A stretch of 12,214 nucleotides of DNA, from positions 1-12,214 of the forward strand of contig DATDTD010000006.1 in assembly GCA_035290965.1 (NCBI GenBank), in the 5' to 3' direction. The DNA comes from JAGVNX01 sp035290965. GTDB lineage: Archaea; Iainarchaeota; Iainarchaeia; Iainarchaeales; GCA-2688035. Below, piece by piece: positions 5,312 to 11,566 of the stretch. Positions within the stretch are counted from its first letter, which is position 1. Each line of letters begins with the position of its first letter. The notes under the pieces are model-generated. The model ran no database searches and was not told the DNA's origin. It worked only from the letters and a program-made list of their open reading frames with translations. The position numbers and the translations under genes were made by a program.

Positions 5312-6010
5312 ATGCAGGAAGCAATCCCCCCAGAGGAAAAACCCAAAAAGGGATTTTTTGACTTTTTCAAAAAACGCTCGGAAAAAGGGCTTTTTGAAAA
5401 AAAACAGCAGCTCCAGCAGGAGCTTGATTTTGCGGAACAAAAATTCATGAAGCGCCAGCTTTCAGAAGAAAGCTATAACACGCTTGTAAAGAAAAAACAG
5501 CAGGAACTCATTGAGGTTGATGCCCAGATTTCACGGCAGCAGCAGAAAACCCCGGAAGTTCCGAAAGAAGAGCTTGAAGATGTCGAGCCCAAGCAGAAGC
5601 ATTTGTTCAAAAGCCTATTAAGCGAAAAACAGCAATTGCAAAGCCAGATTGACTTGGCACAGAATAAATACTTGAAAAGAAAAATCGACGAAAAAACATA
5701 CAAGAGCATTTCCCATAAAAGCCAGGAAAAAATGATTGAAATAGACAGCCAGCTCGAATTATTGCGCAACAGGCAGGCTGCAAAGGATGTTTTTTCCGAA
5801 ATGAAAACAAGGCTCAATGAACAGCCTTCCGCTGCAAAATCAGAGCAGCAGGAAATTGAAAGAATTGCGCGCGAAATTTTAGAGCAGAAGCCCGAAGAAA
5901 AAAAACAGCTCCCTCAGAAGCAGAAGCCGGAAAAAAAACAGCAGCCGCAAAAGCGGAAGCCCGAAGAAAAAAAGCCGCCAAAGAAGCAGCAGCGCGGAAG
6001 AAAACGCTGA
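5312..6010 (+). CDS. Coiled-coil protein with two tandem helical repeats and a Lys/Gln/Pro-rich tail
   Basis: This is a 232-residue soluble protein. After a short basic/aromatic start (KKGFFDFFKKR, residues about 12-22) come two copies of a helical unit of about 50 residues. The first, near residues 30-75, has EKKQQLQQELDFAEQKFMKR, then LSEESYNTL and LIEVDAQI. The second, near 101-150, has SEKQQLQSQIDLAQNKYLKR, then IDEKTYKSI and MIEIDSQL. The C-terminal 50 residues are low complexity: repeated KPEEKK, QKQKPEKK and PQKRKP. The repeat unit resembles short helical hairpins common in archaeal proteins of unknown role. The ATG fits a leaderless start. No catalytic motif is visible; a scaffold or membrane-associated role (from the FFDFF segment) is a guess. 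Confidence 0.8.
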   Translation: MQEAIPPEEKPKKGFFDFFKKRSEKGLFEKKQQLQQELDFAEQKFMKRQLSEESYNTLVKKKQQELIEVDAQISRQQQKTPEVPKEELEDVEPKQKHLFKSLLSEKQQLQSQIDLAQNKYLKRKIDEKTYKSISHKSQEKMIEIDSQLELLRNRQAAKDVFSEMKTRLNEQPSAAKSEQQEIERIAREILEQKPEEKKQLPQKQKPEKKQQPQKRKPEEKKPPKKQQRGRKR

Positions 6011-6024
6011 TTTTAAAGGCCGCC

Positions 6025-6516
6025 CTATTTTGTGCTCTGCATTTTCAGAAAGATTTTTTCGCAGTAATCAAGGGCTTTTTCGGCCTGCTTCTCCCCGAAT
6101 GAAGAGAACACTGATTTTATGGCAAAAGAATCAATTACAACAGCGCCTTTTGTCGCGAGAATGCTCGACATTTTTTTTATTGAACTGCCCGTAAAGCCGT
6201 GGCAGGTAAGGAACAAAACAAATTTTTTTCCCTGCAGGTTTTCAAGGCCTTTCAAAAAAGAAACAGCGACAGGATTCGCCTTAAAGCCCCAGACCGGGCT
6301 TCCCAGAAAGATGCAGTCAAATTCCTTCAAAGAAAAAGGAACAGGCTTCAGGGGAACTTTCTCAAGCTTTACAAGTTTTTTTGGCTTGAGGTTTTTAACC
6401 GGCTGCAATGCATGCAGCGCTACTGAAACTTTTTTTTCCTCAAAAAAGGCCTTTATTTTTTCCGCAACCTTTGCAGTGTTGCCTGTTTTGGAATAAAAAA
6501 CAACCAGCATGCGCAT
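6025..6516 (-). CDS. Flavodoxin family protein
   Basis: This 163-residue protein has the FMN phosphate-binding loop at residues 8-14 (YSKTGNT) after the first strand MRMLVVF, and a second conserved loop GSPVWGFKANP at 72-82, where the Trp is expected to stack on the flavin. The third strand KFVLFLTCHG precedes GFTGSS. The length is typical of short-chain flavodoxin-like proteins, which carry one- or two-electron redox reactions or act as FMN-dependent reductases; the partner is unknown. The ATG at 6516 (alternative ATG 6510) lies 16 bp after the deacetylase stop, so both are probably one unit. A TATA-like TTTTTTAAAT within the end of the deacetylase gene (about 6543-6552) could also serve it. 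It is convergent with the coiled-coil gene, 14 bp apart. Confidence 0.9.
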   Translation of the reverse strand: MRMLVVFYSKTGNTAKVAEKIKAFFEEKKVSVALHALQPVKNLKPKKLVKLEKVPLKPVPFSLKEFDCIFLGSPVWGFKANPVAVSFLKGLENLQGKKFVLFLTCHGFTGSSIKKMSSILATKGAVVIDSFAIKSVFSSFGEKQAEKALDYCEKIFLKMQSTK

Positions 6517-6532
6517 AAAAACCAACAATAGA

Positions 6533-7438
6533 TTACTTGAAAGCATTTAAAAAATTAAACACGCTCTCTCCAATGGCTTCAAGCGCATAGCCGCCTTCAA
6601 GCACTCCAAAGCAGGGCACTTTTTTCACAGCAATTATTTTCCCCATTTTTTCAAAAATCTTTGTGTCAAAAATTTTCAGTTTGTTTCCGACAGCAGTGTC
6701 ATACCCGAGAATGTCAAAGCCCGCGGAAACAGCCAGTAAATCCGGAGAAGCCCTTTCAAAAAACTGCAAAAATTCATTTTCAAAGACCTCAAGATAAGTG
6801 TCCTCTGTTGCCCCGGCTTCAATTGCAACATTCTTTATGCGCATTGTGTTTTCATGCTGAAAGCCCGTGTTGGGAAAAGTAATGCTGGGATCCTGGTGCA
6901 GGGAAAGATAGTAAACGTTTTGTTCCGGCAAAAAAATATTCTGTGTTCCGTTTCCATGGTGCAAATCAAAATCCAGAATCATTGCCTTTCCAAATCCCTT
7001 TTCCTCCATTATTTTTTTCACTGCAAACGCAATATTGTTGAAATAGCAGAAGCCCATGAAAAAATCTTTTCCCGCATGATGCCCGGGAGGGCGGGCAAGC
7101 GAAAATGCAAATTCGTTTCCGCACAGGCGCGCGGCTTTCAATGCGGAGCCGCACGCAAGCATTGCGATTTCAAATGTGTTTTTGCTGAAAAAATTGTCGT
7201 CTATCTGCAGTGTCCTTGACTGCGCCTCTGCCTGCAGTGAAAAGTTTTTTATCTGCGAAATGAGCCTGGGAGAATGCACCGCAAGCAGGTCGCTTTCCCC
7301 TATCTTGTCGGGCTTTTCGAATTTTTTCATTCCGTGCTTCTGCAGAAACTTTACTGTTACATCGAGCCTTTCCCTGTTTTCCGGATGGTTTACTGTTTTG
7401 TGCTCCAAAAATTTTTTTGAAAAAACTATTTTCACCAT
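6533..7438 (-). CDS. HDAC-family deacetylase (histone deacetylase-like / acetylpolyamine amidohydrolase superfamily)
   Basis: This 301-residue protein is a single HDAC domain of the usual archaeal/bacterial length. It should hydrolyse an acetyl-lysine or acetyl-polyamine amide with a zinc ion. Catalytic parts are all present: RPPGHHA with the His pair at 120-121, LDFDLHHGNGT with zinc ligands D158 and H160, SAGFD with the third ligand D242, and LEGGY with the transition-state Tyr284. The ATG at 7438 is preferred because it begins the family start (MVKIVFSKKFLEHKTVNHPE) and has TCTGGT just upstream. A frame extension to 7726 only runs antisense through the next gene. The substrate cannot be told. 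It is the first gene of a likely pair with the flavodoxin. Confidence 0.94.
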   Translation of the reverse strand: MVKIVFSKKFLEHKTVNHPENRERLDVTVKFLQKHGMKKFEKPDKIGESDLLAVHSPRLISQIKNFSLQAEAQSRTLQIDDNFFSKNTFEIAMLACGSALKAARLCGNEFAFSLARPPGHHAGKDFFMGFCYFNNIAFAVKKIMEEKGFGKAMILDFDLHHGNGTQNIFLPEQNVYYLSLHQDPSITFPNTGFQHENTMRIKNVAIEAGATEDTYLEVFENEFLQFFERASPDLLAVSAGFDILGYDTAVGNKLKIFDTKIFEKMGKIIAVKKVPCFGVLEGGYALEAIGESVFNFLNAFK

Positions 7439-7465
7439 ATAACCAGAAGAAGAAAACGCAAAACT

Positions 7466-7474
7466 CTTTTTATT
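7466..7474. promoter_or_regulatory. TATA-like element in the divergent region of the deacetylase and the DUF1624-like gene
   Basis: CTTTTTATT is centred about 30 bp before the plus-strand ATG at 7500 and about 32 bp before the minus-strand ATG at 7438. The 61-bp divergent space has no other clear candidate, so the two genes may share one core element. Confidence 0.4.
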
Positions 7475-7499
7475 CCCTTTTGTTCTATTTTTCTTCCGA

Positions 7500-8234
7500 A
7501 TGCGGGCTCGTTTCTGGGAAATAGATTTTCTGCGCGGAATCGCGGTAATAATGATGGTTGTTTTCCATTTTTTGTTTAACCTTTCATTTTTCACCGGCTT
7601 TGCAGTTGTTGTTTCCGCAGGATTCTGGTTCTGGTTTGCAAGGATAACTGCCTCAATCTTTGTTTTTCTCGCGGGAACAGCGCTTTCAATAAGCAATGCG
7701 CGCGCACTCCCTGAAAAAGAGAACACTGGAAAAAAGTTTTTTTTGCGCGGCGCAAGAATCTTCTGCTATGGGCTTGCAATCACTGCAATAACCTGGATTT
7801 TTTTTCCCGAGGAATTCATTGTTTTCGGAGTACTGCATTTCATGGGAGTTTCAATCATTATTGCACAGCCTTTTCTGAAATGGAAACTCAAAAATCTTTT
7901 TCTCGGGGCAATTGTAATAATCGCGGGAATTTTTCTGCAGTCTCTTGCCTTTGGATTTTCCTGGCTTTTATGGCTTGGCTTTTTACCGCAGAACTTTGCA
8001 AGCTTTGATTATTTTCCATTGCTTCCATGGTTCGGAATAATTTTGTTCGGGATTTTTGCAGGCAAACATTTGTACCCTCTTGGAAAAAGGGGTTTTTCAA
8101 TCAGGGAACTCGGAAACAAGATTTTTGCAAAACAGCTGTGCTGGATCGGAAGGCATTCCCTCATAATTTATTTTCTGCACCAGCCGATTCTGATTGCAGT
8201 AATTCTTACAGCAAGACAATTCGCGCTTTTTTAG
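7500..8234 (+). CDS. DUF1624 / HGSNAT catalytic-domain-like membrane protein
   Basis: This 244-residue protein has seven to eight predicted membrane helices. It opens with RFWEIDFLRGIAVIMMVVFH, holding the conserved D9, R12-G13 and the membrane His23 of the heparan-alpha-glucosaminide N-acetyltransferase-like family. It later shows FPLLPWFGIILFGIFAG (172-188) and a last helix WIGRHSLIIYFLHQPIL (215-231), both hallmarks of DUF1624. Related enzymes move an acetyl group from acetyl-CoA across the membrane to an amino or hydroxyl group of a sugar. In archaea the substrate is unknown; modification of surface glycans or lipids is a reasonable guess. The message is nearly leaderless. Its 3' end overlaps the DUF2330-like gene by 4 bp in convergent orientation. 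Confidence 0.9.
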   Translation: MRARFWEIDFLRGIAVIMMVVFHFLFNLSFFTGFAVVVSAGFWFWFARITASIFVFLAGTALSISNARALPEKENTGKKFFLRGARIFCYGLAITAITWIFFPEEFIVFGVLHFMGVSIIIAQPFLKWKLKNLFLGAIVIIAGIFLQSLAFGFSWLLWLGFLPQNFASFDYFPLLPWFGIILFGIFAGKHLYPLGKRGFSIRELGNKIFAKQLCWIGRHSLIIYFLHQPILIAVILTARQFALF

Positions 8235-9604
8235 CTGAAAACAGTTAACAGGACAGTGAGCGCGAACAGCGCAATTGCAAATCCCAAAAAAATCGCTTCA
8301 AAAACAATGAGCGAAACAAATTTTTTTGCAAAGGCATCTTCTTTTGGCTTAAGCCCGAATTTTTCCTTTTTCATCAGGGCAATTGCCAGCCCCGCAACAA
8401 AACAGCTGAAAAAGTTTGCCGCGGCAATTACTGCCATGCCCGCATAACCAAGGTTTAGCCCGAGCAATCTGTTTGCAAGGAAAACCGCGGCAAATGCAAG
8501 GCAGAAGAAAATCAGCAGCATCCAGAAAAGCCAGGTCTGGTTTACAAAATTCAGGGCATGCGCTGAAACAGACTCGTTTGGTGAAAAGAAAAGGTCCTGC
8601 GTGAAATAGCTTGCAGGCTTGCTGATTGAAATCCTTGTATAATTCAGTGAATCGGGCAGATTGCCGTTAAAAACAGCCCTCATTGTTTCCTCTTCCTGAA
8701 TAGTTCTGCTCAAAAATTTCTGGTAATACTGCCCTATTGTTGTCCCGTCCTTTATATTTGAAAAAACATCCGCATTCTTGAAGCCAGAAATGTTTATTGT
8801 TACGGGAAAAGTGTCATTACCGTAATACGCAGTCGGCTTCAAGGGATAAAAAATCTGTTCCGAAGGAAACTTTATGAAAACCCCGATTGGATTGCCGTAA
8901 TAAGGGTAATAATAATCACTTGGATATCTGCTGTTTGAAGAATCATTGCCTGCAATTGCACTGCTGTCGCTTATCCAGCTTACAATAAAGGAATAATCCT
9001 TTCCCATATACTCGGACAAAAACTGTTCAGCATCGCTTGAAAGGTTTGTTCCGCGCGCAGCCAAAAAGCGCTTGAAAAGTTCAGAGTCCTGCGCCTTTAT
9101 TACTTCGGTTGCAATTCCATACTTGTCAATGTGCTGGTAAATAATAAGGCCGGGAACAGCAATGCCGCTCTCCGCAGCAGACATTGCCCTGCCGTCGTAA
9201 GGAACAGGAGAGCCTGCGCTCATCATTAACAAAGGCAGAATTGCGAACGGCGGAAAAGCAGCTGCCACCATGTATGCTTCCAACAAAAGAGAATTTTCAG
9301 TTGCCTGCTGCCGGATTTCCTTTCCGGCAAGAACAGGAAATCCCTTCAAATTGTTTATTTCAATTGTTTCAGGAGCTGCGGGAATTGGAAAAATCCATAC
9401 ATTCTTCTGTCCGGAAGCAATGGCATCGCGCAGGTCTACAATTATGAAAAGGTTTTCCTTTCCATTTTCATAATTTATAAAAGCCTGCTGCGAGTTCTGC
9501 CTGTAAGGCATGCTGTCAGGTCTTATTACCATTCCGTCGGCAAAAACACTGCCGAAAAATATGCCTAAAAAAAACAGGAACAATAACTTTTTTGCGAAGC
9601 GCAT
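8231..9604 (-). CDS. DUF2330-like exported protein anchored by C-terminal membrane helices
   Basis: This 457-residue protein has a signal peptide (MRFAKKLLFLFFLGIFFGSVFA, about residues 1-22). The exterior part begins DGMVIRPDSMPYRQNSQQAF, followed by KENLFIIVDLRDA and KNVWIFPIPAAPETIEI, the pattern seen in DUF2330 proteins. A long extracellular region follows, with a Tyr/Pro patch near 225-240 (YPSDYYYPYYGNP) and many N-x-S/T sites. Three membrane helices lie at about 357-378, 386-412 and 430-456, separated by the basic loop MKKEKFGLKPKEDAFAKK. The function of DUF2330 is unknown. The single start ATG at 9604 has TTTAAATATG about 25 bp upstream, so it is leaderless. A surface role is inferred from topology. 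Ends overlap the convergent neighbour by 4 bp. Confidence 0.82.
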   Translation of the reverse strand: MRFAKKLLFLFFLGIFFGSVFADGMVIRPDSMPYRQNSQQAFINYENGKENLFIIVDLRDAIASGQKNVWIFPIPAAPETIEINNLKGFPVLAGKEIRQQATENSLLLEAYMVAAAFPPFAILPLLMMSAGSPVPYDGRAMSAAESGIAVPGLIIYQHIDKYGIATEVIKAQDSELFKRFLAARGTNLSSDAEQFLSEYMGKDYSFIVSWISDSSAIAGNDSSNSRYPSDYYYPYYGNPIGVFIKFPSEQIFYPLKPTAYYGNDTFPVTINISGFKNADVFSNIKDGTTIGQYYQKFLSRTIQEEETMRAVFNGNLPDSLNYTRISISKPASYFTQDLFFSPNESVSAHALNFVNQTWLFWMLLIFFCLAFAAVFLANRLLGLNLGYAGMAVIAAANFFSCFVAGLAIALMKKEKFGLKPKEDAFAKKFVSLIVFEAIFLGFAIALFALTVLLTVFS

Positions 9605-9623
9605 GCAAAGAATAAGAATCCTT

Positions 9624-9633
9624 CATATTTAAA
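9624..9633 (-). promoter_or_regulatory. TATA-like box of the DUF2330-like gene
   Basis: On the minus strand TTTAAATATG is centred about 25 bp before the ATG at 9604, predicting a leaderless message. Confidence 0.5.
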
Positions 9634-9664
9634 GCTTTGTTTTTTTGTTAGCAAAAAACCAAAC

Positions 9665-9707
9665 AAGCCTTTTGAAGCGCTCGCAAGCTCGCTTTCAAAA
9701 GCCTTGG
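9665..9707. repeat. Dispersed hairpin repeat, copy B
   Basis: This second copy of the element at 3832-3876 shares AAGCCTTT-GAAGCGCTC and TCGCTTTCAAAAGCCTTGG. The left arm CTTTTGAAGCG and right arm CGCTTTCAAAAG pair fully except for one bulged base. It lies about 100 bp before tRNA-Ser. Confidence 0.6.
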
Positions 9708-9757
9708 AACAATGTCAAGCAAAGAAACATAAAAGCAGTTTGACGCTTGACATTGTT
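9708..9757. repeat. Perfect 13-bp inverted repeat with 24-nt spacer
   Basis: AACAATGTCAAGC (9708-9720) and GCTTGACATTGTT (9745-9757) are exact reverse complements. The pair directly adjoins hairpin repeat copy B and ends about 11 bp before the tRNA-Ser TATA-like box. It may be a terminal-repeat remnant, an operator, or a hairpin in a transcript; nothing decides between these. Confidence 0.55.
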
Positions 9758-9768
9758 TGGGAAAAGAG

Positions 9769-9777
9769 TTTTAAAAA
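9769..9777 (+). promoter_or_regulatory. TATA-like box of tRNA-Ser
   Basis: TTTTAAAAA is centred about 32 bp before the mature 5' end at 9805, predicting a leader of about 5 nt. Confidence 0.55.
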
Positions 9778-9804
9778 CCTGTCTAACCTAAATTTAATGC
9801 AAAT

Positions 9805-10053
9805 GCGGGGGTGGCAGAGCGGTCTAATGCGCACGCCTGGAACTGCCCTTTTCTTTTTCTTGAGAAGAAAAAGAAAAGTGTAAGTTGCCCAAAAGAAAAA
9901 GAACTGCAATTCGGCAATTGTTTATTGTTTGCGTTTTTTCTTTGGGGTGGACTGAAGCCGCCTTTTCTTAAAAAGAAAAGGCAGGTTGCCAAAAGAAGGT
10001 GCCAGTTAGCGTGTTCTCGAAAGGGAGCGCGAGTTCAAATCTCGTCCCCCGCG
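9805..10053 (+). tRNA. tRNA-Ser (anticodon GGA) interrupted by an intron
   Basis: Exon 1 is 9805-9842 and exon 2 is 10008-10053, giving a mature tRNA of 84 nt. Acceptor GCGGGGG (9805-9811) pairs with CCCCCGC (10046-10052), and the discriminator is G. The anticodon stem CACGC (9832-9836) pairs with GCGTG (10009-10013) across the intron; the loop is C-T-GGA-A-A with GGA at 9839-9841. A 15-nt variable arm with a GAAA loop marks a class II tRNA, and GGA with a G discriminator makes it serine (UCC/UCU codons). The T-arm is GCGAG-TTCAAAT-CTCGT. No CCA is encoded. A decayed copy of its 3' end lies at 11567-11588. Confidence 0.95.
9843..10007 (+). other. 165-nt tRNA-Ser intron at position 37/38 with bulge-helix-bulge and stacked hairpins
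   Basis: The splice site is a textbook bulge-helix-bulge. CTGG (9837-9840) pairs with CCAG (10002-10005), flanked by the 3-nt bulges AAC (9841-9843) and TTA (10006-10008), so cleavage falls after A9842 and after T10007. The interior holds a perfect 14-bp hairpin (9848-9861 with 9865-9878, loop GAG), a longer-range stem of CCCAAAAGAAAAA (9888-9900) with 9934-9946, a small CAATT/AATTG hairpin (9907-9920), and a perfect 10-bp hairpin (9960-9969 with 9973-9982, loop AAA). GTTGCC(C)AAAAGAA occurs after both perfect hairpins (9884 and 9985), suggesting an internal duplication. No credible reading frame or full C/D-box pair was found. Confidence 0.9.
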
Positions 10054-10056
10054 TTA
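10033..10056 (+). repeat. tRNA-Ser 3' end, proximal direct repeat (att-like site)
   Basis: These 24 nt cover the last T-stem base through the T-loop, acceptor and discriminator plus 3 nt beyond. They recur at 11567-11588 with one substitution and two missing C residues. Confidence 0.6.
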
Positions 10057-10113
10057 TACAAATAATACTTCCCGCGTTGGCTTATTTTGGATGGCATAAC
10101 CGCCATTAATAGG

Positions 10114-10164
10114 GCTATAATGCACTAAAAATGTAGTTTTTATTAATATTTAGTGTATTATAGC
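10114..10164. promoter_or_regulatory. 16-bp inverted repeat at the Fic promoter, candidate operator
   Basis: GCTATAATGCACTAAA (10114-10129) and TTTAGTGTATTATAGC (10149-10164) are reverse complements with one mismatch, separated by 19 bp. The right arm ends 5 bp before the TATA-like box of the Fic gene, where a bound protein would block the pre-initiation complex. The winged-helix part of the Fic protein is an obvious candidate binder. A transcript hairpin or transposon-type terminal repeats remain possible. Confidence 0.5.
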
Positions 10165-10168
10165 TGTG

Positions 10169-10177
10169 TTTTTAAAC
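10169..10177 (+). promoter_or_regulatory. TATA-like box of the Fic gene
   Basis: TTTTTAAAC is centred 26 bp before the ATG at 10199, so the message should be leaderless. This also rules out the in-frame GTG at 10166, which lies upstream of the box. Confidence 0.55.
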
Positions 10178-10198
10178 TGTTTTGTTCTTGTTTATTGC

Positions 10199-11431
10199 AT
10201 GGTTTCCAAGCTGGATGTTGTTTTGACTGTTGGCCTGCTTCCCAAATCCAGCCCTAAGGCTGTTCTGGAGAAGATGGGAAAAAAGAGCGTTCTCTATAAT
10301 TCTATCTACAATTTATTGGCTGCTCTTGAGGCCGCCGGCACTGTTAAGAAAGATGGCGAAAAGTATTCTTTAGCAGAAACAGTTCCCGCGAAGAGACTGT
10401 TCTGGCTTGTTTACTTTTGCTTTAAGAATGGCATTGATTATAATGCAATTATTTCCGAGAAAGCTGCTGCTTTTGTAAAAAAGGGCCTGGAAAGTATGTC
10501 AATCAAAGGCCTGCCGTTTCATCCAAAAACAGTCCAAAAAATATTGGCTGTTTTGTCCAGGCACGGTTTTGTGGTTGTGGAGTCCAAGAAACCGTTTGTT
10601 TGCAGAATTGTCTATTCAAAGTTCTTGGAAGCCTTGGTTGAGCATTTTTTTGGAAAACCAAATGTTGCTTGTTATGACTTTCTGGATTGCGTTAACGAGG
10701 AAAAAGTTAATTCTCAATTAGAAAAAGAGTTTTCTGCTTTCAAGCGGTTGTCAAAAAAGCCACTGGATTTTGACGAAATTGGCTTCATTCACAGCAGCTT
10801 GTCGCTGGAAGGCAATACTTTAACCTTGCCTGAAACAGAGAAGTTGATCAAAGAGCATATTCCCCCTAAATCAAAGCCTTTCAAAGATGCCCAGCAGGTA
10901 ACTGACTACAAAAAGGCAATAGACAATTTCATTTATTCAGATTCGGAGCTGAATCTTGAAAATGTTTTGGAGTTTCACAGGACTGCAATGAATTCCTTGC
11001 AGGCTGGTGCCGGCGAGATCAGGCGCCAGAATGTCAGAATTAAGGGAAACCCTAAATTCAGGACTCCTGACTGGAAACAGGTTCCGGAACTGTTAACTGG
11101 TTTTTTTGGCAGTACAGAACAGGCTCTGGAACAAAAAAAAATTTCAGCCAGCCAACTGGTTGAAAAAGCTGCTTTTTTGCACAACGAGTTCCAGCGCATT
11201 CATCCTTTTGTTGACGGCAACAGCAGGACAGCGAGAGCAATTTTCACAAAGTTTCTGGCGGAAAAAGGCTTTCCATTGATAAAAATTCCAATTGGCTTCT
11301 CTGAACAATACATGAAACTTACAAAGCTTTCGGAAAAGAGAGATGACAAAAAATTCGCTGTTTTGATGAAGCAGATTACCCTGGAAAACCTCGCGATTGC
11401 AAGCCAAAAAATAAAATATTCCGCCGAATAG
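10199..11431 (+). CDS. Fic domain protein (AMP-transferase) with N-terminal winged-helix region
   Basis: This 410-residue protein most likely transfers AMP from ATP to a Ser/Thr/Tyr of a target protein. The N-terminal third (about 1-60, with NSIYNLLAALEAAGTVKKDG) reads as a winged helix, and a second such unit is possible near 105-140 (KTVQKILAVLSRHGFVVVES). The inhibitory helix SSLSLEGN (199-206) fits (S/T)xxxE(G/N), with Glu204 expected to obstruct ATP; it precedes the Fic core, as in class II Fic proteins. The flap region is GAGEIRRQNVRIKG (270-283). The active loop HPFVDGNSR (335-343) keeps the catalytic His335, Asp339, Asn341 and Arg343 but has Ser342 where Gly is usual. The start is set by the promoter. 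It lies between tRNA-Ser and a copy of its 3' end. Confidence 0.92.
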   Translation: MVSKLDVVLTVGLLPKSSPKAVLEKMGKKSVLYNSIYNLLAALEAAGTVKKDGEKYSLAETVPAKRLFWLVYFCFKNGIDYNAIISEKAAAFVKKGLESMSIKGLPFHPKTVQKILAVLSRHGFVVVESKKPFVCRIVYSKFLEALVEHFFGKPNVACYDFLDCVNEEKVNSQLEKEFSAFKRLSKKPLDFDEIGFIHSSLSLEGNTLTLPETEKLIKEHIPPKSKPFKDAQQVTDYKKAIDNFIYSDSELNLENVLEFHRTAMNSLQAGAGEIRRQNVRIKGNPKFRTPDWKQVPELLTGFFGSTEQALEQKKISASQLVEKAAFLHNEFQRIHPFVDGNSRTARAIFTKFLAEKGFPLIKIPIGFSEQYMKLTKLSEKRDDKKFAVLMKQITLENLAIASQKIKYSAE

Positions 11432-11450
11432 TGCCGCAGCCATTATTAAT

Positions 11451-11475
11451 TTTTTCAGTGTCTGAAAAACTTTTT
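11451..11475 (+). terminator. Stem-loop plus T-run after the Fic gene
   Basis: TTTTTCAG (11451-11458) and CTGAAAAA (11462-11469) form a perfect 8-bp stem with loop TGT, followed by C and five T residues. It sits 20 bp after the Fic stop and looks like its terminator. Confidence 0.5.
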
Positions 11476-11566
11476 ATTCCCAAGCACAGAAGAATTTCAC
11501 GCAAAGCAGTAACCAAATAGACTGCCATTTAATTGCGGCAAGAAAACGCACAATTAACAGAAAGGC

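Noticed and set aside
7439..7726. N-terminal extension of about 96 residues on the HDAC-type gene
   Set aside because: It is antisense to the DUF1624-like gene and its promoter; the family start and ribosome site are at 7438.
9843..10007. C/D-box guide RNA inside the tRNA intron
   Set aside because: A CTGA is present near 9952, but no box C (RTGATGA) or C'/D' partners were found.
9843..10007. CRISPR-like array suspected from repeated A/G-rich units
   Set aside because: Only two imperfect units exist, with no regular spacing or spacer-sized unique sequence; it is a structured tRNA intron.
9811..10065. Open frame of 84 residues on the plus strand across tRNA-Ser
   Set aside because: It lies wholly over the tRNA exons and intron, and the Lys/Phe-rich sequence comes from the A/G and T/C hairpins.
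10166..10198. GTG start for the Fic gene 33 bp upstream
   Set aside because: It lies upstream of and overlaps the TATA-like box, so it would not be in the message.
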